NCBI GenBank assembly: GCA_024399155.1
Contig: JAKSHX010000006.1
Coordinates: forward strand, 1-41,831
Direction of reading: 5' to 3'
DNA length: 41,831 bases
Source: an archaeon
GTDB lineage: Archaea > Thermoplasmatota > Thermoplasmata > Methanomassiliicoccales > Methanomethylophilaceae
Position numbers and translations under genes: made by a program. Positions 1-7,149 of the stretch are shown here, in pieces. The stretch's first letter is position 1. Every line of letters begins with the position of its first letter. The notes beneath the pieces were generated by a model. The model was not told the DNA's origin, did no database searches, and saw nothing but the letters and a program-made list of their open reading frames with translations.

Positions 1-59
1 ACAAAAAGTATCCTGTGATTGTTTTAATATTCCTAAAATTTCTTTATATGATGGTTAAC

Positions 60-215
60 TCACCCTGCACCGAAAGACTGGTGTTCTAGCACCATAGTCA
101 TGTCTGTTACCAGTTTAGTTCTTTTAGACGATAGTTTTTTGTCAATAGAACAAGGATTAGGGCCTGTATGTTTCATCTGAGTAACGTATTTGCCAGTTAT
201 GAAGGACTTTGTCAT
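60..215 (-). CDS. Possible small protein, 51 residues, unknown
   Basis: A minus-strand frame opens with ATG at 215 and stops with TGA at 62-60. It encodes a basic, lysine- and threonine-rich peptide with the run TGPNPCSIDKKLSSKRTKLV and ends in FGAG. The frame stays open about twelve codons upstream of this ATG. No Shine-Dalgarno sequence is visible, but an AT-rich TATA-like stretch lies about 40-50 bases upstream. The composition is protein-like, but I do not recognise a family. It could be a real small gene, a remnant, or a chance frame. Confidence 0.3.
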   Translation of the reverse strand: MTKSFITGKYVTQMKHTGPNPCSIDKKLSSKRTKLVTDMTMVLEHQSFGAG

Positions 216-451
216 GCTATCGTGCGTAAATGACGTTCGCTAAATTGTTTTATGAATATTATATGGTATCATTGAAGGTTATAAGTTTGAACTACTTTCT
301 ATCTGTTGTTAACGCCTAATTTTTAATATTGTACGTTTTGCATCGTGTTAGTTACCAACGATCTTCAGAGACACCGTGTAAATTATTCGGTTAAAGTCGT
401 GTGTTGTATAATAGCTCTAATCGCCGTTTATGTAACTATAGTAAGCATTTT

Positions 452-465
452 ACATTTTAGTATAT
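452..465 (+). repeat. 14-base repeat, copy 1
   Basis: The sequence ACATTTTAGTATAT occurs here and again, identically, at 2544-2557. This copy lies about 140 bases before the methyltransferase start. It may be a TATA element, a shared operator, or coincidence in AT-rich DNA. Confidence 0.3.
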
Positions 466-607
466 AACTTCATTTATTAGCTGAAGTGCCTTCAAACTTG
501 TCTTTTAAAAATTATGTATTTATGTAGGCTACAATTGGTTATCATAATTATTGTTATACTATAAACACAAATATTTTAGTTAAAAATTAACATATACCAC
601 TGACTGT

Positions 608-1648
608 ATGAATTCCAAAGAACTTTTTTTGGCTACATTGAGAATGGAACAAAAAGAATATGTTCCATTTTTTCCAAGAGATCTTACGCTTGGAATGGAT
701 TCTATGAATATTCCTACAGGCGCGATCTTTGACGGCGAATATAATTACAAATTGTCGTCTAGGTGCACATTGTCATTACAAAAAATTCTTAAAAGTGATG
801 CCACCGTAGGATGTATTGCGAGTTATAGTCTTCAATCTATAGGTGGTGCATTAAAGTATACTGAATTTGGAATACCTTATGTGTCTGCATACCCTTTAGA
901 AGACATATCACGTATCGATAATATCGAAGTAGCAAACATAAGAAACGGTATTGTATCTGGAATGAAAAAAGCAAGTGAAATCACTAAAAAGGAACGCCCT
1001 GACTTAGCACTTGTCACAAATGTTCCAGGTCCGATGACTATGGCAGGCTTTGTGAGAGGTCTTGAAACACTAATGATGGACCTTTTAATAAACGTTAAAA
1101 TTGCCGACCGTATACTCAAATTTAGTACCGACATGATATTCGAAGAAATCGAATATATGGCAGACGACGTCTCTGATGCTGTATTCCTAGCATCAGCATC
1201 TGATAATCCAGACATGATTGGTAGTGACAAGTATCTACATTATTCACTAAAAAATGTAAAAAAGATAAGCGACAAAGTCCATTCGATGAATTTATTAACA
1301 ATATATCACCCGCATGGTGTATTTTCTACTGATGACAGACAGCATCTGTTAAAGGCTTCCGTGAATACTGGTATTGATGGTTTCCAGTTTGCCGAGGGAA
1401 ATGAATCAGAGGGTATTAAAGAGATTTGTAGGGACAAATGTGCCATACTTGGTGGTGTAATGACACATACTACACTCCTTCTCGGTCCTGAGAATAGGAT
1501 AATTAGGGATGTAAACAGATATTTGAATGATATGGAAAACGAATATTATATTATGACTTGTTCGTGCTCCTTGAACAGGGGACAGCCTCTTAATTATCTA
1601 AAAACAATGACTGATCATTTACACGTATGTAATGGGGGGAAAGTTTGA
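608..1648 (+). CDS. MtaA/MtbA-like methylcobamide:CoM methyltransferase (UroD fold)
   Basis: 346 residues, the usual length for MtaA/MtbA enzymes, which move a methyl group from a corrinoid protein to coenzyme M in the cytoplasm. The GPMTMAG segment (141-147) and the C-terminal cysteine followed by LNRGQPLNYLKTM match the uroporphyrinogen-decarboxylase-like methyltransferases. Family members bind zinc with an H-x-C...C set. Here the first pair reads H-P-H (234 and 236), while cysteines remain at 318 and 320. The ligand set may therefore be His-His-Cys, or the protein may use a different thiol or metal. The stop overlaps the TTG start of the next gene, so the two are probably translated together. 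The corrinoid partner is not in the window. The superfamily is clear; the substrate is not. Confidence 0.75.
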   Translation: MNSKELFLATLRMEQKEYVPFFPRDLTLGMDSMNIPTGAIFDGEYNYKLSSRCTLSLQKILKSDATVGCIASYSLQSIGGALKYTEFGIPYVSAYPLEDISRIDNIEVANIRNGIVSGMKKASEITKKERPDLALVTNVPGPMTMAGFVRGLETLMMDLLINVKIADRILKFSTDMIFEEIEYMADDVSDAVFLASASDNPDMIGSDKYLHYSLKNVKKISDKVHSMNLLTIYHPHGVFSTDDRQHLLKASVNTGIDGFQFAEGNESEGIKEICRDKCAILGGVMTHTTLLLGPENRIIRDVNRYLNDMENEYYIMTCSCSLNRGQPLNYLKTMTDHLHVCNGGKV

Positions 1649-2238
1649 GGCTCGTTCATATTGCTGGATTACCAAAATCTGGAAAAACTCAAATCATCAA
1701 AAGGGCGTGTAATAATCACGATTTCAGTTACATTGCAAATAATTTCGAGTCTGCTGAATTAATGACAGGGATCTGTAAAAGTTTGGATTTGTTTCCTTTT
1801 AAATCACCATGTGCTAGAGTAAAGCAATATCAATATCGTGTTGACCTTATGGCTAAAAAAAATCCAGAAATTATTGTAACAGAACCTCCAGGAACTTGCA
1901 TGGAAGTGTCTGCCCCAATGCTCAATCAAATTTATGTCTCAGAAAAAGATAAAATATCACTTGGGCCCCTCATTACAGCCATTGATATAAAAAAGATTAA
2001 AAATGGAATCTCAAAAAGAAAATCTGAAGAACTTAGACTTTGGAATATGATTGATGAGTCTGATGCAGTTATTGTGACATTCTGTGAAGATTTCAAAAAT
2101 AGAGCATCTGTAGAATCTATGATCAAAAATGTTAATTCTGATGTCAAAATATTTTTCTTTTCCCTAAACAGTGACGTTTCTGAAATCACAGATCTTATTT
2201 TCGGCCATTCTACATATTCCAGACCTTTATACAATTGA
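1645..2238 (+). CDS. P-loop NTPase related to CobW/HypB-type proteins, function unknown
   Basis: 197 residues. A Walker A motif GLPKSGKT lies at residues 8-15, and a TEPPG segment near residue 72 resembles the E-P-G switch of SIMIBI-class metal GTPases such as CobW, HypB and UreG. No clear N/TKxD guanine-specificity motif is visible, so nucleotide choice is open. The start is TTG at 1645, overlapping the methyltransferase stop and preceded by a run of six G that can pair with 16S rRNA. Overlap with the methyltransferase suggests a dedicated accessory role, for example metal or corrinoid loading or reactivation. That role is inferred from context only. It is shorter than the CobW-type gene at 3252 and diverged from it. 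Confidence 0.6.
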   Translation: MRLVHIAGLPKSGKTQIIKRACNNHDFSYIANNFESAELMTGICKSLDLFPFKSPCARVKQYQYRVDLMAKKNPEIIVTEPPGTCMEVSAPMLNQIYVSEKDKISLGPLITAIDIKKIKNGISKRKSEELRLWNMIDESDAVIVTFCEDFKNRASVESMIKNVNSDVKIFFFSLNSDVSEITDLIFGHSTYSRPLYN

Positions 2239-2353
2239 TATGTGTTATTAAGAAATGTAACTGTACAGTTTTGCACCGCGGAACAACTAAAGATAAATCC
2301 GGTTTAAAGCTGCTCAGAATAGTTGGTTAACATCAATATCGAGGTGCTACTGG

Positions 2354-2470
2354 ATGACATTTACGTATTGCTCTATGAGTAGTATAAGAATGTGTACAGC
2401 CATTGCGACCGCGGTTATCCTAGCTGTTGTATTCAACGCCTTTTTTGCCATGAGCGGGAAGCATTATTAA
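2354..2470 (+). CDS. Candidate small membrane protein, 38 residues
   Basis: An ATG at 2354 is preceded by GAGGTG at 2341-2346, seven bases upstream, which is good Shine-Dalgarno spacing. The peptide has a short polar N-terminus with two cysteines, then a hydrophobic run (AIATAVILAVVFNAFFAM) long enough for one transmembrane helix, and ends in SGKHY before TAA. No family is recognised. The ribosome binding site and helix argue for a real gene; the very short length argues for caution. Its place between a methyltransferase/NTPase pair and a regulator/GTPase pair could mean a membrane or regulatory partner. Confidence 0.4.
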   Translation: MTFTYCSMSSIRMCTAIATAVILAVVFNAFFAMSGKHY

Positions 2471-2543
2471 TGAAACTGCTGTAGTGATCAAGCAAATAGA
2501 AAATATTAGATAAATCCCCAATGCGTCTAGAATGATAACTTAA

Positions 2544-2557
2544 ACATTTTAGTATAT
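2544..2557 (+). promoter_or_regulatory. TATA-like element, copy 2 of a 14-base repeat
   Basis: ACATTTTAGTATAT lies 18-31 bases before the ATG of the winged-helix gene, where a TATA box would give an almost leaderless transcript. The same 14 bases occur at 452-465. It could be promoter, operator or both. Confidence 0.4.
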
Positions 2558-2574
2558 GAAATCGATTTGTAAAT

Positions 2575-3207
2575 ATGGTCAAACAATGCAAAATGGATAT
2601 TCTATACATGAATCCAGAGACCTACACTTCTATAGCAACGCATGAAATGAGACAGTCGATACTTACAAAACTTTTCAAAGAGGCTTACGATGGTAATTCC
2701 GTAACAAAACAGGAACTTGCTGATTCTCTAGGAATAAAATATCAACAACTCGTCTATCAATTGATGAGCCACCTTAAAGAATTTTGGACTGTCGTTGGAG
2801 AAGAGAGAGTCCGTGGTACCAGAATGGAGTTTATTGCGCCTACAGATCCATATGGAGTGTATATTTGCGTGGGTAAAAATAGAAAATTGTTTATTGTTGA
2901 TCCAGTGGCTGGACTTTATGGACCATTAAGTGATGTTGGAGTAAGATGTGATTCATGTTCCGAAGAGGAATACAAACACTGTGTTATGTCACTCATTGAA
3001 AAAGGTATCGTTACTAAAGAATTTTCAGAGAAAGATTTAGAAATACTGACACTCAATGGGAGAAAGGAAAAAAGGCCATTAGATATGGGTCTCATAAAAG
3101 CTGTAAAAGAATTAGCTACGGGTGACGGTTGTACACTCACAATTCCGTGTGAAAAATGTACATATATGCAGAAGAGACGTCTTATTCGATTACATGATTC
3201 AGTGTGA
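2575..3207 (+). CDS. Winged-helix (ArsR-like) transcriptional regulator with C-terminal cysteines
   Basis: 210 residues. Residues about 18-60 read as a helix-turn-helix (MRQSILTKLF followed by TKQELADSLGIKYQQLVYQL), typical of ArsR-like winged-helix proteins. The middle part looks beta-rich. Cysteines are paired as CDSC, a further single C, and CEKC near the C-terminus, which could bind a metal or sense redox state. The stop overlaps a possible GTG start of the following CobW-type gene (GTGA), so the two are probably co-transcribed. It may control the surrounding methyltransferase/GTPase cluster, but that is inference. An in-frame ATG six codons in is a possible alternative start. Confidence 0.6.
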   Translation: MVKQCKMDILYMNPETYTSIATHEMRQSILTKLFKEAYDGNSVTKQELADSLGIKYQQLVYQLMSHLKEFWTVVGEERVRGTRMEFIAPTDPYGVYICVGKNRKLFIVDPVAGLYGPLSDVGVRCDSCSEEEYKHCVMSLIEKGIVTKEFSEKDLEILTLNGRKEKRPLDMGLIKAVKELATGDGCTLTIPCEKCTYMQKRRLIRLHDSV

Positions 3208-3251
3208 AGTCTAACAATCAATTTTTATTAGATAATTTCATTTGTTGCCCA

Positions 3252-4352
3252 ATGTCAACTGCTAACAAAACGAGGATGTTGGTGCTAGGAGGTTACCTGG
3301 GTGCAGGGAAGACGACGTTAGCTGTCAATCTTGCTAGGTATCTTAAGAAAAAACATAATAAATTTGTTTCAATCATTATGAATGATCAAGGTAATGTGCT
3401 TGTAGACACCGAATATTCCAGAAACGCGGGTTTCAATACCAATGACATAACAGGCGGATGTTTTTGCACTAACTTTGATAAGTTTATTTTGAGTGCAAGA
3501 ACCTTAGTATCTTCACACAATCCTGATGTGATAATCGCCGAGCCCATAGGCACGTCAACAAACGTTATGAGTAGTGTTATAGCACCTATGAAATTGCTGC
3601 ATCCGGATGAGTTTAGTATATCACCGTTTGTTGTTGTTGTCGATTGCGTTAGAGCTTTGAGCATCCTTTCTGAAAAAAATCAAAAAAACGTTGATACTGT
3701 GAGTATTATTCCAACTCATCAGATTAGAGACGCGGAGGTCATAATACTTACCAAAACTGACCTCGTCAGTAAAGATACCATCTCTGAAATTAGGGTTGCT
3801 ATAGAAAAGATCATTTCTGGAATTAGAATTATAGAGACTTCATCGATGGATCTCAGGAATATTGATGATATTGTTAATATCATACTCTCAGATGAAATAA
3901 GTACAAAAACTCCATCTGGTGAAAAAAACAGTGGTTTTGTCTTCGAAAAAGCGAAACTTGGATGGTACTCCGGAACATTTAACATCACACCATCAGAAAA
4001 TGTGGACATGTATTCATTAGAAACTGAGCTCATGAAAAGATTGGCAATGGAGTATGATTGCAAATCAATCGTTCATGTCAAAGTTCTCATCGAATCACCA
4101 GAAGCGGTGGCAAAAATGTCGCTTGTGCAGGAAACTATGCAAGTTGATGATGTTTATGGTTCGAGATACATAAAAACTCCTGGTAGACTTATTCTCAATG
4201 CAAGAGTAATATCTCCACCCAAAAGACTCAAAGAGACTATAACCGCACTTATTAACAGTGTTGTTTCTCGTTATTCTTTGGAATTTACAAAGGTAGAAGA
4301 AGAGTGTTTTACACCAAAACCGGAGTCCCCGACACACTTCTTTTTTGAATAA
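3252..4352 (+). CDS. CobW/P47K-type (COG0523) metallochaperone GTPase
   Basis: 366 residues from the ATG at 3252; a GTG at 3204 overlapping the preceding stop is an alternative that adds 16 residues. The Walker A motif GGYLGAGKTT lies near the N-terminus. A GGCFC motif replaces the CxCC metal motif common in COG0523, an AEPIGTS segment follows, and TKTD serves as the guanine-specificity motif. COG0523 proteins use GTP to deliver or insert metal ions such as cobalt, zinc or iron into targets. The C-terminal half matches the length of the CobW C-terminal domain. Proximity to the MtaA-like gene suggests zinc or cobalt delivery to a methyltransferase system, but the client is not shown by the sequence. 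Confidence 0.75.
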   Translation: MSTANKTRMLVLGGYLGAGKTTLAVNLARYLKKKHNKFVSIIMNDQGNVLVDTEYSRNAGFNTNDITGGCFCTNFDKFILSARTLVSSHNPDVIIAEPIGTSTNVMSSVIAPMKLLHPDEFSISPFVVVVDCVRALSILSEKNQKNVDTVSIIPTHQIRDAEVIILTKTDLVSKDTISEIRVAIEKIISGIRIIETSSMDLRNIDDIVNIILSDEISTKTPSGEKNSGFVFEKAKLGWYSGTFNITPSENVDMYSLETELMKRLAMEYDCKSIVHVKVLIESPEAVAKMSLVQETMQVDDVYGSRYIKTPGRLILNARVISPPKRLKETITALINSVVSRYSLEFTKVEEECFTPKPESPTHFFFE

Positions 4353-4384
4353 TTTAACATATAAAAAAGATACAGAGAATATCG

Positions 4385-4978
4385 ATGAGAAAAAAGGATC
4401 TGGAAATTAAGCTTGAACGTGTCAAGTCATTCGAGAACCCATCCGCAATTTTAGAACAGTATTCTACTCCTGCAAGAATAGCGTCAGACATACTTTTTAG
4501 TGCATATGCCAACGGCGACGTTTTGTATAAAACTATTAACGATTTAGGTTGTGGAACAGGAATTTTCGCTATAGGCGCTAAACTTCTAAACGCAGATATC
4601 GTGAGAGGATATGATGTCTCATCATCAGCTATAACATTGGCAATGAATAACGCAAAAATGTTGGGAGTTGGTATCAAATTCATGGTGTGTGATGTTCTAT
4701 GCGTTAATGACAAATCGGATACGACATTCATGAATCCTCCCTTTGGATGTCAAAATGAACATGCAGACAGATCCTTCTTGGATACAGCCATGAAACTTTC
4801 TAAATCTATATATTCCATACACATGGCAAGTACGAAAAATTTTATAACATCTTATGTCGAATCCTTTGGAAGAGAGGTAGTCGCATATACCACATATAAG
4901 TATAATATCCCCCATACATTTCCATTTCACACTAGATCTAGACAAGTGATTGATATCGTAGCCGTTAACATTAGGTGA
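4385..4978 (+). CDS. METTL5-like RNA N6-adenine methyltransferase
   Basis: 197 residues. An SAM-binding loop DLGCGTG lies near residue 56, an acidic strand follows, and the catalytic NPPFG motif lies near residue 117. NPPF/Y is the signature of N6-adenine methyltransferases. The overall length and the N-terminal LEQYSTPARIASDIL match archaeal relatives of METTL5, which methylates one adenosine in small-subunit rRNA. The stop runs into the csl4 start region, placing it in an RNA-maturation operon. The family call is good; the exact RNA target is inferred from homology. Confidence 0.8.
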   Translation: MRKKDLEIKLERVKSFENPSAILEQYSTPARIASDILFSAYANGDVLYKTINDLGCGTGIFAIGAKLLNADIVRGYDVSSSAITLAMNNAKMLGVGIKFMVCDVLCVNDKSDTTFMNPPFGCQNEHADRSFLDTAMKLSKSIYSIHMASTKNFITSYVESFGREVVAYTTYKYNIPHTFPFHTRSRQVIDIVAVNIR

Positions 4979-4983
4979 TTTTT

Positions 4984-5544
4984 ATGGAAAACAAAAATGA
5001 AGTATTTCCTGGAGACAAAGTTGCAATTGAAGAAGAATATATGGCCTCCGAAGGAACGTTCGCAAAAGATGGAGTAGTTCACGCTTCACAAATTGGAACT
5101 CTAATCCTTGATGATGAAGAATGCCTGGCTAAAGTTGTGTCTTTTAATCCACCAAACGTGATTGAACCTGGAGATATTGTTTACGCAACAGTTAATGAAA
5201 TCAGAAAAACTATGGCGACAGCTGATGTTATGTGTAAAGAGGGATCCGAGAGAAGGATAGGTAACGAAACATACGCAACAATCCATGTTTCTAAAATTTC
5301 TCAAAATTACACGGACAACATTTCCAAAGAATTAAGAAAGGGAGACCTCATAAGAGCTAGAGTAACTAAAATTAAACCATCTCTTCAACTTACTACCGAA
5401 GATGACCATTTTGGTGTGATACGGTCTCTATGCGGAAAATGTAAGACTAAGATGGTAAGGAAAGGGGAAGCACTATATTGTCCTAAGTGCAAACGTACAA
5501 TGCCTAGAAAATTGGCCGATGATTATGGTGATGTTATCTTATGA
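4984..5544 (+). CDS. csl4: Exosome subunit Csl4
   Basis: 186 residues. The N-terminal FPGDKVAIEEEYMASEGT is the Csl4 opening, the middle is an S1-type RNA-binding domain (GDIVYATV to RARVTKI), and the C-terminus is a zinc ribbon with CGKC and CPKC. Csl4 caps the archaeal exosome and helps recruit RNA for 3'-to-5' degradation or tailing. The ATG at 4984 is preferred over a GTG at 4975 because GGTGAT sits just upstream. Its TGA overlaps the ATG of the next small gene. Confidence 0.9.
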   Translation: MENKNEVFPGDKVAIEEEYMASEGTFAKDGVVHASQIGTLILDDEECLAKVVSFNPPNVIEPGDIVYATVNEIRKTMATADVMCKEGSERRIGNETYATIHVSKISQNYTDNISKELRKGDLIRARVTKIKPSLQLTTEDDHFGVIRSLCGKCKTKMVRKGEALYCPKCKRTMPRKLADDYGDVIL

Positions 5545-5702
5545 ATGATTCATCTGATGAACGTATACAAATGCAGATAGATGCCCTTAAAGCTGAGGTA
5601 AAAACTTTAAAAGAGTTCGTTAAAGCACTCTACAACATGATCGCGGACGACGATTGTGATGATGAGTATATGGGAGGGGCTGGCAGGAAATTCAATACAT
5701 GA
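5541..5702 (+). CDS. Small acidic protein, 53 residues, unknown
   Basis: ATG overlaps the csl4 stop (ATGA) and its own TGA overlaps the ATG of the PP-loop gene at 5699, so it is locked into the operon on both sides. The N-terminal half (RIQMQIDALKAEVKTLKEFV) has heptad-like spacing and could form a short coiled coil. The C-terminal half is acidic (ADDDCDDEY). No family is recognised. The double ATGA coupling makes it a real gene rather than spacer; a small subunit or adaptor for a neighbouring RNA enzyme is possible. Confidence 0.65.
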   Translation: MNDSSDERIQMQIDALKAEVKTLKEFVKALYNMIADDDCDDEYMGGAGRKFNT

Positions 5703-6322
5703 ACTTTGTATCTCTTATTTCAGGTGGTATCGATTCCCCTGTCGCATCGTATATGATGGCTGAAAGAGGGGCAGATGTCACCCTTGTTCACATGGATAAT
5801 GGTATATATTCCAGTGGTGAAGAGATTGATAAAATAAAACGTATAGTGGCGCATCTAAAAAAAATCACAAAAAAAGATTTTCCTCTGTATGTTCTCAATC
5901 ATGAAGTAAATCAGACAGCTATAAAGAACATATGTAAAACTTCCTACCAATGTATTCTTTGCAAAAGAACAATGCAATATGTGGCAAGAGAATTTGCCAA
6001 ACAACACAATTGTTCTGGAATCATAATGGGGGATTCATTAGGTCAAGTTGCATCACAAACTCTAAGAAATATTATGGTCGAAGGTGCGGACCTTAACTTT
6101 CCTGTTATAAGACCTCTTATTGGTTTAGACAAAGCGGAAATAGTTAGGATAGCTAAACAAATAGGGACTTATGATCTTTCTATTGCTCCAGCGACTGGAT
6201 GTAGTATCGTTCCATCAAAACCAATAACAGAAGCAAAATTTAAAGAGGTAATAGAACTGCAAAACAAACTTGACTTCGATGAAATGATAAAAAAATGTGT
6301 GGCATCGGCGAAATTAGTTTAA
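5699..6322 (+). CDS. ThiI-type PP-loop ATPase (stand-alone adenylating domain)
   Basis: 207 residues with the PP-loop signature SGGIDSP at residues 8-14, a CILCKR pair near residue 81, and GDSLGQVASQT followed by RPLIGLDKAEIVRIAK, all typical of the ThiI adenylation domain that makes 4-thiouridine at tRNA position 8. The N-terminal ferredoxin-like and THUMP domains of full ThiI are absent, so tRNA recognition would need a partner or differ. Translation is coupled to the 53-residue gene by ATGA. The stop abuts that of the convergent gene at 6323 with no spacer. Confidence 0.8.
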   Translation: MNFVSLISGGIDSPVASYMMAERGADVTLVHMDNGIYSSGEEIDKIKRIVAHLKKITKKDFPLYVLNHEVNQTAIKNICKTSYQCILCKRTMQYVAREFAKQHNCSGIIMGDSLGQVASQTLRNIMVEGADLNFPVIRPLIGLDKAEIVRIAKQIGTYDLSIAPATGCSIVPSKPITEAKFKEVIELQNKLDFDEMIKKCVASAKLV

Positions 6323-6637
6323 TTAATGATGATACCTACTCCAAAAAGCTGGACAACTCTCAATCTCTTCTTCAGAATATAGCATATCCATCGTGACTTT
6401 GTTAATGTGCATTGCCTGAATTGCAGAGATGTACAACGCATAATTACCAACCGTGATCATAATATCGGTTTTCTTTGGCGGTTTTACCGAAATTGGAACA
6501 AGCGCTGGACCGCTACAGGCTGTACAAATACGATAATCTTCTTTAGAACTAATGATGAATTTCTTTACATCATCATCGACCATAATTTTATGCATTAATT
6601 GAGCATCTATTTTATAACATTTAAAAAATATCGTCAT
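6323..6637 (-). CDS. Conserved-looking hypothetical protein, about 104 residues
   Basis: No family is recognised. The ATG at 6637 is preferred over an upstream TTG at 6658; neither has a clear ribosome binding site. The core contains a TACSGPALVPISVKPPKKTD segment and a predicted sheet/helix region (IMITVGNYALYISAIQAM), which look conserved in style rather than random. It is convergent with the PP-loop gene and divergent from nob1, with about 50 bases between starts for two promoters. The two cysteines are too few for a zinc ribbon. Confidence 0.55.
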   Translation of the reverse strand: MTIFFKCYKIDAQLMHKIMVDDDVKKFIISSKEDYRICTACSGPALVPISVKPPKKTDIMITVGNYALYISAIQAMHINKVTMDMLYSEEEIESCPAFWSRYHH

Positions 6638-6687
6638 GATTTTGCGAAAAATTGACAAACATTATGATTTTATTGAGATGACAGGAT

Positions 6688-7149
6688 ATGATTTTGATAC
6701 TTGACAGTTCCGCATTTTTTTCAATAGACACTTTGCCAGATGGTGAGTGTTATTGTCCTCCTGGTGTCATTAATGAATTAAAAAAATACAAAGATAGAAG
6801 ACTAGACTTATGGGGAGACATGCTAATAATATCTGATTGTTCTATGGAATCTTTGAAAATAGTAGAAGAAAAAGCAAAGAAAAGCGGGGACTTTGGACGG
6901 TTGTCACCGGTGGACATGACAGTTGTTGCTCTTGGCCTTGATCTTAAAGGCACTGTTCTATCTGATGATTACTCGATAGAGAACTTATGCTCTGTGCTTG
7001 GTATTCCATATAAACCTTTGGGTACACATGGCATCAAAAAAACCGTAAGATGGACTTATCAATGTATTGGATGCAAAAAGTGGTACAAAGAAAAAATGTC
7101 CGAGTGCCAAATATGTGGATCTCAGATGATAGCACGTCGAAAAAGATAA
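6688..7149 (+). CDS. nob1: Ribosome biogenesis endonuclease Nob1
   Basis: 153 residues: an N-terminal PIN nuclease domain followed by a zinc ribbon (C126, C129, C140, C143). PIN acidic residues fit at D6, E30, D76 and D93/94. Nob1 cuts the 3' end of precursor 16S rRNA in archaea. The VLSDDYSIENL segment and the GHGI-like THGIKK linker agree with the family. The gene ends one base before the stop of the convergent geranylgeranyl reductase gene. Confidence 0.88.
   Translation: MILILDSSAFFSIDTLPDGECYCPPGVINELKKYKDRRLDLWGDMLIISDCSMESLKIVEEKAKKSGDFGRLSPVDMTVVALGLDLKGTVLSDDYSIENLCSVLGIPYKPLGTHGIKKTVRWTYQCIGCKKWYKEKMSECQICGSQMIARRKR

Larger units (their letters stand above)
1..607. other. Mostly non-coding upstream region
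   Basis: No recognisable gene lies in this stretch. It is AT-rich and contains one possible 51-codon minus-strand frame (60-215, listed separately) and one copy of a 14-base sequence (452-465) that recurs before the winged-helix gene. No tRNA cloverleaf or strong inverted repeat was seen. The last 100 bases presumably hold the promoter of the methyltransferase gene at 608, but no single TATA box stands out. Confidence 0.5.
2239..2574. other. Intergenic region with a small ORF and probable promoter
   Basis: This gap separates the methyltransferase/NTPase pair from the regulator/GTPase pair. It holds a candidate 38-residue membrane peptide (2354-2470) with its own ribosome binding site and a 14-base TATA-like element at 2544-2557. 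Nothing else was recognised. Confidence 0.5.

Noticed and set aside
5699-6322. Full-length ThiI
   Set aside because: Only the PP-loop domain is present; the THUMP and N-terminal ferredoxin-like domains are missing and there is no upstream in-frame extension.
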